From assembly GCA_014382645.1 (NCBI GenBank), contig JACNJI010000136.1, positions 1 through 5,144 of the forward strand: DNA of 5,144 nt, read 5' to 3'. This stretch comes from Verrucomicrobiota bacterium (GTDB taxonomy: Bacteria > Verrucomicrobiota > Verrucomicrobiia > Opitutales > Seribacteraceae). Under the pieces are notes generated by a model. It had not been told where the DNA came from. It made no database searches and saw only the letters and a list, made by a program, of their open reading frames with translations. The position numbers and the translations under genes were made by a program. Position 1 is the first letter of the stretch. Each line of letters begins with the position of its first letter. Shown one piece after another: positions 1 through 5,144 of this stretch.

Positions 1-202
1 CCACCAATCCGTATCGCTCCATTAATTCCGAGCGGAGAATAAGGACTTCTTTTCCAATAGTTTTTTCCTCGTTGAGAGTCGGTATGCAGAGAGAGATGGT
101 AAGGCCCTTACGCTCCTTTTCCTCGACTAGCTTGCGGAGATCCCAGAAATCGCTGTGGTGGAAGGTGTTTTGTTCCAGCCAGTTCTTTGTGCCGTCCGTC
201 AT
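1..202 (-). CDS. gpgS: Glucosyl-3-phosphoglycerate synthase, N-terminal part (cut by window edge)
   Basis: Translating the minus strand from the ATG at 202 gives 67 open codons running off the window. Seen: an N-terminal TFHHSDF stretch (residues 13-19), a charged helix, then the first beta strand of a GT-A fold, ISLCIPTLNEEKTIG (36-50). The PTLNEE segment matches the PALNEE nucleotide-sugar-binding motif of GpgS enzymes (GT81). That family transfers glucose from an NDP-glucose to 3-phosphoglycerate, the first committed step to glucosylglycerate. The DxD metal motif and the acceptor site lie outside the window. The start is set by the ATGA overlap with the stop of the M20-like gene upstream; a GAGGGA at 214-219 could serve as ribosome-binding site at a rather long 11-base spacing. 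The gene is therefore probably translated in coupling with its neighbour. A mannosyl-3-phosphoglycerate synthase or another GT-A synthase is a less likely alternative. The glucosylglycerate-type phosphorylase at 2792-4546 supports the call. Confidence 0.75.
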   Translation of the reverse strand, partial: MTDGTKNWLEQNTFHHSDFWDLRKLVEEKERKGLTISLCIPTLNEEKTIGKEVLILRSELMERYGLV

Positions 203-1386
203 GCGTCGCAAAGTCCCTCATCGATCGCTTTCAAGAGTGCCATCAGCTGAGCGAGACCCTTGAATAGTGGTTCCAGATGTACGGTTTCGTTTTCGTCGCG
301 AAGGTTTTCGGCAGTGGTGAGTCCGAGGGTTACGCCGGGGTGACCTGCTTGGACGATTGCGTTTAGGTCTCCCGTACTTGGATCCACCTTGGGAGTGATT
401 GCGAGGGAGTCCATGATTGCACGGGTAGTCTTGACCAATGGATGGGTGAAAGGAATACCGCAGTTGGGTCGTCGGGCCACGATTTCAAGTTTTACTTCGG
501 TGCCGGATTCCATGGAGAACTCCTCGGAGAGATCTCGGACTTGACTCTCCAGATCGGTCACTACGGTGTCGGCCTCGCTAGTGATTTCGAAGCGAAGCGA
601 GCCGCGTTTGGGAACGGTGTTGTAGGTGGATCCGCAACGGAGTCCGCCAAAAACGACACTTGTCTTTGGCTCGCGCGGCACCGGTATTTCCATGATTCGC
701 CCGACTAAGCGAGAAAGGTGGGCTATGGCACCGGACGCTCCGAATCGGTTCCAGTCGTAATCGCCTGGGATTCGCAAGCTGATCTCGCATCGCAAGGCAC
801 CTAGGCCGGAGTAGCTCAAGCGTCCTTGTGTCGCTCCTTCCACGCAGATGCCGGCTCGAAACGGCCGTTGGGCGGTTTCCAGAAAGTGATGGGCGCCTTC
901 GAGATTTCCTCGACCGAGGCTTTTGACGTTGGCGAGGAGAAGGAGGTCGTCCTTAAGTTTGAGGCCAAGTGAGTCGAGGAGTGCGGGGAGGGTTAGAATA
1001 GAGGAGAGACCGATGGCATTGTCCGCGATGCCCGGACCTATGATTCTGTCAGAACCCACGCACATTGCGTGGTTGGTTTCGTGATCAAAGACGGTATCGG
1101 CGTGAGCCATGACGAGAATGGTGTTTTCTCCCTCGGAACCGGGGAGAAGGGCCGAGGCGTTTCCGCAATCATCGATGGCGGGTGCAACTAAGTCGTTTTC
1201 CCGAAATCGATCGATGACGAAGCGTATCCTGTCTCCTTCTCCAAAGGTAGGGGAAGGAATTTCGCCTAACAGAACTGCGTTCGCGAGCAGTTCTTCTCGA
1301 ACTGCACTTAGTCTTTCGACTTGTCCGGGAATTTCCGCCAAGAGTTTGGCTAGAGTTTCTTCGTCGTTGATAAGTTTGCTCTCCAT
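199..1386 (-). CDS. M20-family metallohydrolase homologue, probably degenerate active site
   Basis: A 395-residue protein with the M20/M25/M40 architecture: a zinc-peptidase core interrupted by a dimerisation domain (about 195-300). Kept: HAD (H95, D97), the bridging-metal aspartate in GIADNAIGL (D122), E183 in CVEG, and an NTVP segment (255-258). Apparently lost: the GEE that normally carries the general base and a metal ligand is K155-S156-L157 inside ANVKSLGRGNLEG; the GGHS histidine of the dimerisation domain is Y210 in PGDYDW; and the C-terminal metal histidine before the conserved glutamate (E367) aligns with R363. A normal M20 enzyme hydrolyses peptide or acyl-amino-acid bonds using two zinc ions; this one may have lost catalysis or acquired another role. 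I chose the ATG at 1386 because AAGGA lies 7 bases upstream; an in-frame TTG at 1434 would add 16 residues without that site. It overlaps gpgS by four bases and is first in that operon, which suggests a job linked to glucosylglycerate, otherwise unknown. Confidence 0.85.
   Translation of the reverse strand: MESKLINDEETLAKLLAEIPGQVERLSAVREELLANAVLLGEIPSPTFGEGDRIRFVIDRFRENDLVAPAIDDCGNASALLPGSEGENTILVMAHADTVFDHETNHAMCVGSDRIIGPGIADNAIGLSSILTLPALLDSLGLKLKDDLLLLANVKSLGRGNLEGAHHFLETAQRPFRAGICVEGATQGRLSYSGLGALRCEISLRIPGDYDWNRFGASGAIAHLSRLVGRIMEIPVPREPKTSVVFGGLRCGSTYNTVPKRGSLRFEITSEADTVVTDLESQVRDLSEEFSMESGTEVKLEIVARRPNCGIPFTHPLVKTTRAIMDSLAITPKVDPSTGDLNAIVQAGHPGVTLGLTTAENLRDENETVHLEPLFKGLAQLMALLKAIDEGLCDA
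214..219 (-). promoter_or_regulatory. Possible ribosome-binding site for gpgS
   Basis: GAGGGA on the minus strand lies within the last codons of the M20-like gene, 11 bases before the gpgS ATG. The spacing is longer than ideal, so ribosomes finishing the upstream gene and restarting at the ATGA overlap may matter more than this site. Confidence 0.4.
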
Positions 1387-1393
1387 GTTTGTT

Positions 1394-1398
1394 TCCTT
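1394..1398 (-). promoter_or_regulatory. Ribosome-binding site fixing the M20-like gene start
   Basis: AAGGA on the minus strand, 7 bases before the ATG at 1386, is a good Shine-Dalgarno match at good spacing. It decides between this ATG and the in-frame TTG at 1434. It is the clearest ribosome-binding site in the window; none of the three plus-strand genes has a comparable one. Confidence 0.75.
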
Positions 1399-1431
1399 GC
1401 CTTTAGGAAAAAGGAGCCGAACTGGCCACGT

Positions 1432-1469
1432 CAAAGTTTTCGAGAGGTCTTTGTTGTTGAAAAACTTTG
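1432..1469. repeat. Nine-bp perfect inverted repeat in the divergent region
   Basis: CAAAGTTTT at 1432-1440 is the exact reverse complement of AAAACTTTG at 1461-1469, with 20 bases between the arms. A T/G pair at 1431/1470 would extend the stem in RNA. Arm centres are 29 bp apart. It lies midway between the divergent genes, as expected for a binding site of a dimeric regulator, or for a weak stem-loop in the leader of either transcript. The repeat itself is plain in the sequence; its function is inferred. Confidence 0.6.
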
Positions 1470-1525
1470 GTCATTTGGACATGGGTTTACTCAAGTCGCC
1501 GCAAGAGCGATTTTTGTAGCATCTC

Positions 1526-2782
1526 ATGTCAAAAAAAATCGGATTTGTCTCTACTCGTTTTGCGGGGCAGGACGGGGTTTCTCTCGAGAGCGCCAAATGG
1601 GCGGAAGTTCTTTGGGAAGATAGACACGTCAGCTTTTGGTACAGTGGCAGAAGTGATCGTGAAGCTGACATCAGTCATGTCGTGCCCGAGGCTTACTTCG
1701 GGTTTTCCGAGAACAAGTGGATAAACGAACGTATCTGGGGGACCGAGCGTCGCAGTCGTTTACTGACCGAACGAATTAGAGATCTTTCGGAATACATAAA
1801 GGGTACCCTTTATCAATTCGTAGAGCAGTTCGAGATAGACATCCTTATTCCTCAAAACGTGCTGGCTATTCCGATGCACGTTCCCTTGGGGATTGCCCTG
1901 ACGGAGTTTCTCTCCGAGACCCGTATGCCGGCCATTGCCCACCACCATGATTTCTACTGGGAGCGCACGCGGTTCTCCGTGAATGCAGTGCCCGAATATC
2001 TAGATATGTCCTTCCCCCCTGATCTTGCGAATATGCGCGATGTGGTAATTAATCAGGAAGCTCAGGAGCAACTTGCCCTCCGCAAGGGTATTTCTTCTTT
2101 GGTGATTCCCAATGTCTTTGATTTCGACAACCCACCCGCGCCGCCCGACGACTACGCCGCCGACGTGCGGCAGGAGTTGGGGTTGGCTCCCGATGACTTT
2201 TTCATTCTTCAGCCAACTCGGGTTGTCCCTCGCAAAGGGATCGAGCAATCCATCAAATTGGTGAGTCTTCTCAAAAACCCAAAGTGCAAACTGGTCATTT
2301 CTCATGAAGCAGGTGACGAGGGTTACGAGTATTACGGGATGCTCAAGCAACTCGCCAAAGAAGAAGGCGTAGACCTCCGCTTGGTCGCCGACCGGGTGGG
2401 CGAAGTGCGGCAGCGTGATTCGAAGGGTCGAAAGGTGTACACCCTGTGGGACCTTTATCCTCACGCTGATTTCGTTACTTACCCGAGCATATACGAAGGC
2501 TTTGGCAATGCTCTTCTTGAGGCGGTTTATTTCCGCAAACCCGTCCTGATCCACCGCTATTCCATCTATGTCCGCGACATCGAACCGAAAGGCTTTCGCC
2601 TGCTAACGATGGACGGTTTCGTTTCTCCATCCCTTGCCGACCACGTCCGACGAGTTCTCCACAACGAATCTTACAGAAACGAAATGGTGAATCACAACTA
2701 CGAGATTGCTCGGCAATTTTACTCCTACTCTGTCGTTCGCAGTAACCTGCGAGCCTTTATCTCAAGCCTCACTGGCTATTAG
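1526..2782 (+). CDS. GT4 glycosyltransferase, probable mannosylglucosyl-(3-phospho)glycerate synthase
   Basis: A 418-residue GT-B glycosyltransferase. Seen: an N-terminal strand and donor-side glycine loop, IGFVSTRFAGQDGVSLESA (5-23); a His-rich AHHHDFYWE (138-146); the C-terminal domain opening with LQPTRVVPRKGIEQ (228-241), with R232 and K237 in the usual phosphate-contact positions; and the EX7E motif in YEGFGNALLEA (E324, E332), typical of retaining GT4 enzymes. There is no signal peptide or membrane segment, so it is cytoplasmic. The pattern recalls enzymes that transfer mannose from GDP-mannose to glucosylglycerate or glucosyl-3-phosphoglycerate (MggS/MggA type, known from Petrotoga). 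The nearby gpgS and the GH13_18 phosphorylase support that, but donor and acceptor are inferred. An in-frame TAG at 1517-1519 rules out starts further upstream; the next ATG, at 1526, puts the Rossmann strand at residue 5. No Shine-Dalgarno is visible. The GH13 gene follows after 9 bases. Confidence is high for GT4 and moderate for the reaction. Confidence 0.8.
   Translation: MSKKIGFVSTRFAGQDGVSLESAKWAEVLWEDRHVSFWYSGRSDREADISHVVPEAYFGFSENKWINERIWGTERRSRLLTERIRDLSEYIKGTLYQFVEQFEIDILIPQNVLAIPMHVPLGIALTEFLSETRMPAIAHHHDFYWERTRFSVNAVPEYLDMSFPPDLANMRDVVINQEAQEQLALRKGISSLVIPNVFDFDNPPAPPDDYAADVRQELGLAPDDFFILQPTRVVPRKGIEQSIKLVSLLKNPKCKLVISHEAGDEGYEYYGMLKQLAKEEGVDLRLVADRVGEVRQRDSKGRKVYTLWDLYPHADFVTYPSIYEGFGNALLEAVYFRKPVLIHRYSIYVRDIEPKGFRLLTMDGFVSPSLADHVRRVLHNESYRNEMVNHNYEIARQFYSYSVVRSNLRAFISSLTGY
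1796..1813. repeat. Eighteen-bp perfect palindrome inside the GT4 gene
   Basis: ATAAAGGGTACCCTTTAT reads identically on both strands, with its centre between 1804 and 1805, and lies in the codons for Y90-I91-K92-G93-T94-L95-Y96. By simple base counting a perfect 18-bp palindrome is expected about 0.02 times in a window this size. It sits 270 bases inside the gene, so it may be a coincidence of codon choice or an intragenic protein-binding or RNA-hairpin site. Confidence 0.5.
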
Positions 2783-2791
2783 TCGTTTGAA

Positions 2792-4546
2792 ATGAACAGC
2801 ATCTCGTCCATCGTGAAGCGTGTCTCCAACTCCAAGTTGAAGACTATTCGCCGTCGCTTTCAAAAGTTATACGGAGCTACCGTCGCGGACCAATTGCTTG
2901 AGCGTTTTTATCACATCCTCGGTCGCTATGGAGTGGGAATCGATGCTCCTCGGACAGATTGTTTGTGGAGCGAGAAGGACGCCGTCCTCATTACCTATGC
3001 CGACATGGTTTACGAAAAAGGCGAGGTTCCCCTTGAGACTCTCCGCCACTTTTGCACTGAGCGTTTGAAAGGCGTCTTTTCCATAGTACATCTTCTGCCT
3101 TTTTACCCTTGGTCTTCCGACGATGGTTTTTCCGTCATCGATTATCGTGAGGTGGACGAGCGCTACGGGGATTGGGAGCATGTTCGGAGCTTTTCAGGTG
3201 AGTTCGATCTAATGTTCGATCTCGTGCTCAATCACTGTTCCGCAGGAAGTGACTGGTTTCTGGATTATGTCTCCGGAATTGAACCTGCTCTCAACTATAT
3301 TCGAGAAGAAGACCCGGAGGCCGATCTCACGGCTGTCGTCAGACCCCGTTCTTCTCCTCTCCTTACTCCTACCCCCACACGCGATGGCGAGCGTTACGTG
3401 TGGACCACTTTCAGTTCCGATCAAGTCGATCTGGATTGGCGTTCTCCCGATCTGCTCTTCGAGTTTCTCGACATTATAATGAAATACGTTTCCGCAGGTA
3501 GCCGGATTCTGCGACTGGATGCGGTGGCTTTTCTTTGGAAAGAAATCGGCACGAACTGCTTGCATCTGCCTAAGACCCACGAGGTGGTTAAGCTCTTGCG
3601 GAACTTTCTGGAAGTCATTGCCCCCGACGTCATCATCTTGACGGAAACCAATGTTCCGCATGATGACAACATAAGTTATTTTGGTCGAGGTGACGAGGCT
3701 CACATGGTTTATCAGTTCGCTCTACCTCCCCTTGTCTTGCACGGTTTGCTCAACGGCACCGCCGCTCATCTTACTGAATGGGCGACCCATTTGGCACCTC
3801 CGCCTCGCGGTTGCTCCTTCCTTAATTTTACCGCCAGTCACGACGGAATCGGAGTTCGCCCTCTCGAAGGCATACTTTCACAAGAAGAAATCCTTGCCCT
3901 TGCCGAAAAGGTCGAGGCGCGTGGGGGGCTTGTCTCCATGAGGTCGCTTGAAGACGGTTCCGAGGTTCCCTACGAATTAAATGTTACCTACTTCGGCGCC
4001 CTTGCCGAACCGGCAGACGATGCAGTTGGAGAAGCTCGTTTCCTTTGTTCCCAAGCGGTGGCTCTTGCCATGCAAGGGGTTCCCGCTGTTTATTTCCATT
4101 CTCTCACCGCAACTCCCAACCATGTTCAAGGGGTTGAGGAAACCGGCCACAATCGGAGTATCAACCGCCGAAAATGGGAGCACGGTGAACTTGCGGAAGT
4201 TCTCGATGATGCCGAATGTCTCGGTGCTCGGGTTTTCGACTGGTTGTCGCGCCTGCTGCGACGTCGGGCATCCTGTCCTGCGTTTCATCCTGATGCACCT
4301 CAGGTCATTAAGGAATACGGTCCCGATCTGTTTGCCGTCGAGCGCACTTCTCTCGATGGTTCCCAAACTGTTATTTGTCTCTTCAATTTCACGAATGCCC
4401 CTGTTCCTATTCCCGGAGCAATCCATCTCGAGGAACTTTTTCTCGATGGAAAAGTTCGGGATCTTGCAGGCGGTTCCGATATCGCCATTGGCCCGGAGGG
4501 TGTTGTTCTGAGACCTTACCAGACTCTTTGGCTTGCTCCGCTTTGA
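2792..4546 (+). CDS. GH13 subfamily 18 phosphorylase, probable glucosylglycerate phosphorylase
   Basis: A 584-residue sucrose-phosphorylase-like GH13 protein. Seen: HLLPFYPWSSDDGFSVIDY (100-118) and DLVLNH (143-148) in the barrel; QVDLDWRSPD (211-220), typical of this subfamily; the nucleophile D243 in RLDAVAF; the acid/base E285 in LTETN; the transition-state aspartate D351 in TASHDGIGVRP; the loop GVPAVYFHSL (429-438) followed by TGHNRSINRRKW (451-462); and a C-terminal beta domain from about 505 ending PYQTLWLAPL. All three catalytic acids are present. Such enzymes split a glucoside with phosphate, releasing glucose 1-phosphate; the gpgS and GT4 neighbours favour 2-O-alpha-glucosylglycerate as substrate, giving glycerate as the second product. 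Sucrose, sucrose 6'-phosphate or a mannosylated substrate remain possible. No signal peptide is present, so it is cytoplasmic. The GT4 gene ends 9 bases upstream in the same frame, and rsmE overlaps its stop, which implies co-transcription. No clear Shine-Dalgarno precedes the ATG. Confidence 0.85.
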   Translation: MNSISSIVKRVSNSKLKTIRRRFQKLYGATVADQLLERFYHILGRYGVGIDAPRTDCLWSEKDAVLITYADMVYEKGEVPLETLRHFCTERLKGVFSIVHLLPFYPWSSDDGFSVIDYREVDERYGDWEHVRSFSGEFDLMFDLVLNHCSAGSDWFLDYVSGIEPALNYIREEDPEADLTAVVRPRSSPLLTPTPTRDGERYVWTTFSSDQVDLDWRSPDLLFEFLDIIMKYVSAGSRILRLDAVAFLWKEIGTNCLHLPKTHEVVKLLRNFLEVIAPDVIILTETNVPHDDNISYFGRGDEAHMVYQFALPPLVLHGLLNGTAAHLTEWATHLAPPPRGCSFLNFTASHDGIGVRPLEGILSQEEILALAEKVEARGGLVSMRSLEDGSEVPYELNVTYFGALAEPADDAVGEARFLCSQAVALAMQGVPAVYFHSLTATPNHVQGVEETGHNRSINRRKWEHGELAEVLDDAECLGARVFDWLSRLLRRRASCPAFHPDAPQVIKEYGPDLFAVERTSLDGSQTVICLFNFTNAPVPIPGAIHLEELFLDGKVRDLAGGSDIAIGPEGVVLRPYQTLWLAPL

Positions 4547-5144
4547 ACCTTTTACTCTTTGAAGATCAGGCAAACGAGATCCTTTTGCCCATTGGAGATC
4601 CCCGGGTCGTACATGTCAGAGAGGTGTTGAGACGTTTGCCCGGAGACGACTTCGACGTTGCCATCGTAAATGGTCCCAAGGGTAAAGCGACTATATTGAA
4701 GGATGGTACCGCTGGATTGCTCCTTTCCTTTCTTTGGCAAGAAAGTATTGAGGACGATCGAATTCCAATTCGTCTTCTTGTCGGTCTTCCCAGACCACAG
4801 ACGGCTAGAAAAATCCTTCAGCAGGCAGCCAGTTTAGGCGTCGAGGCAATGGATTTTTTTGGAACTGACAAAGGCGAGCCTTCCTATGCCGACAGCAAAC
4901 TTTGGAGTTCCGGCGAGTGGCGTCGCCATCTCCTTCGTGGCGTCGAACAAGCTTTCTCTTCTTTTCTTCCCGTCGTGAACCGTCATCCTAATATCGAAGC
5001 CGCTCTTGCCGAATCACCTCGTGCCGGTAGCCGTTTCGCCCTCGACGTATACGAAGCCGCTGCCCCGCTGGCTTTTGCTGATTCTGCCCTTTCGCGGACC
5101 TCGTGCCAGCTCGCCGTTGGCCCTGAACGTGGTTGGTCCGCCCG
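4543..5144 (+). CDS. rsmE: 16S rRNA (uracil-1498-N3)-methyltransferase RsmE, C-terminus missing
   Basis: The frame from TTG at 4543 is open for 200 codons to the window end. It begins MNLLLFEDQANEILLP; DPRVVHVREVLR (19-30) and GDDFDVAIVNGPKGKATI (34-51) match the N-terminal RNA-binding PUA-like domain of RsmE, and LLVGLPRPQTARKILQQA (78-95), RGVEQAF (132-138) and the SAM-loop motif GPERGW (193-198) match its SPOUT knot domain. The enzyme methylates N3 of U1498 in 16S rRNA. GPERGW replaces the commoner GPEGGF/W; I believe this marks a subfamily, not damage. About the last 30-50 residues lie outside the window. The TTG start is chosen because the family motif begins immediately after it; it overlaps the GH13 stop as TTGA, and no Shine-Dalgarno is visible, so translational coupling is likely. 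Its role in ribosome maturation has no evident link to solute metabolism. Confidence 0.88.
   Translation, partial: MNLLLFEDQANEILLPIGDPRVVHVREVLRRLPGDDFDVAIVNGPKGKATILKDGTAGLLLSFLWQESIEDDRIPIRLLVGLPRPQTARKILQQAASLGVEAMDFFGTDKGEPSYADSKLWSSGEWRRHLLRGVEQAFSSFLPVVNRHPNIEAALAESPRAGSRFALDVYEAAAPLAFADSALSRTSCQLAVGPERGWSA

Larger units (their letters stand above)
1387..1525. promoter_or_regulatory. Divergent intergenic control region
   Basis: These 139 bases separate two divergently read operons and must hold promoters for both unless transcription enters from elsewhere. The region is richer in A and T runs than the flanking genes and contains a 9-bp inverted repeat. I found no convincing -35/-10 pair on either strand. 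The best partial matches were a TTGACG hexamer at 1429-1434 on the minus strand, with only a poor TTTTCC at the expected -10 distance, and a TTTACT at 1486-1491 on the plus strand with no proper -35. The promoter function is inferred from gene layout. Confidence 0.5.

Noticed and set aside
199..1386. Peptidase of an N-acetylglutaminylglutamine amide (NAGGN) osmoprotectant operon
   Set aside because: Those operons carry an M42 peptidase with an asparagine synthetase-like and an ATP-grasp partner; none of these is present and this protein is M20-like.
1387..1434. Longer M20-like start at the TTG at 1434 (16 extra residues)
   Set aside because: The ATG at 1386 has a well-spaced AAGGA; the extension is read through this site and has no ribosome-binding site of its own.
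1406..1434. Minus-strand promoter with TTGACG as -35
   Set aside because: At 17-base spacing the -10 would be TTTTCC, a poor match, and other spacings are no better. Noted only as a candidate within the intergenic region.
1109..1519. Plus-strand open frame of 136 codons covering the M20-like N-terminus and the intergenic region
   Set aside because: Serine- and arginine-rich low-information translation opposite an M20 coding sequence with clear motifs. Shadow.
2000..2554. Minus-strand open frame of 184 codons within the GT4 gene
   Set aside because: The translation resembles no family, and the plus-strand frame encodes unmistakable GT4 motifs. It is an antisense shadow.
2792..4546. Plain sucrose phosphorylase
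   Set aside because: The overall family fits, but the length, the TGHNRSINRRKW region and the gpgS and GT4 neighbours point to the glucosylglycerate branch. Kept as an alternative, not as the main call.
3977..4573. Minus-strand open frame of 198 codons under the end of the GH13 gene
   Set aside because: No recognisable domain, and it lies opposite the well-conserved phosphorylase C-terminal region. Shadow.
4552..4740. Minus-strand open frame of 62 codons at the start of rsmE
   Set aside because: It lies entirely opposite the RsmE N-terminal domain and shows no motif.

Overview
The window holds five protein-coding genes in two divergent groups around a 139-base intergenic region (1387-1525). 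Most of it looks like a gene cluster for glucosylglycerate-type compatible solutes, the organic anions that bacteria accumulate under salt, heat or nitrogen stress. No RNA genes, insertion sequences, CRISPR arrays or terminators were found, and there is no gene-free stretch over 300 bases.

Minus strand, reading leftward from 1386: an M20-family metallohydrolase homologue (199-1386), then the N-terminal third or less of a glucosyl-3-phosphoglycerate synthase (GpgS, 1-202, running off the window). The two share an ATGA stop/start overlap. The M20-like protein keeps the family scaffold but appears to have lost its catalytic Glu-Glu pair and two conserved histidines, so it may not be a working peptidase. 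This is the most unusual thing in the window.

Plus strand, reading rightward from 1526: a GT4 glycosyltransferase resembling those that add mannose to glucosylglycerate or its 3-phosphate (1526-2782), a GH13 subfamily 18 phosphorylase of the glucosylglycerate phosphorylase type (2792-4546), and an RsmE-like 16S rRNA m3U1498 methyltransferase with a TTG start overlapping the previous stop (4543 to the window end, incomplete). Gaps of 9 and -4 bases suggest one transcript.

Proposed working of the cluster (inference): GpgS joins NDP-glucose to 3-phosphoglycerate; the GT4 enzyme adds a second sugar, probably mannose; an unseen phosphatase removes the phosphate; and the GH13 enzyme recovers glucose 1-phosphate and glycerate when the solute is no longer needed. 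Synthesis and breakdown enzymes share one transcript, and the two synthesis genes lie on opposite strands, so the shared intergenic region, which contains a 9-bp inverted repeat, is the obvious control point.

The organism is a bacterium of moderate GC with tightly packed genes and inconsistent Shine-Dalgarno use. The RsmE variant and the solute genes are reminiscent of marine Verrucomicrobiota (Opitutae), with Planctomycetota or Spirochaetota as alternatives. This assignment rests on remembered resemblance only and is weak.
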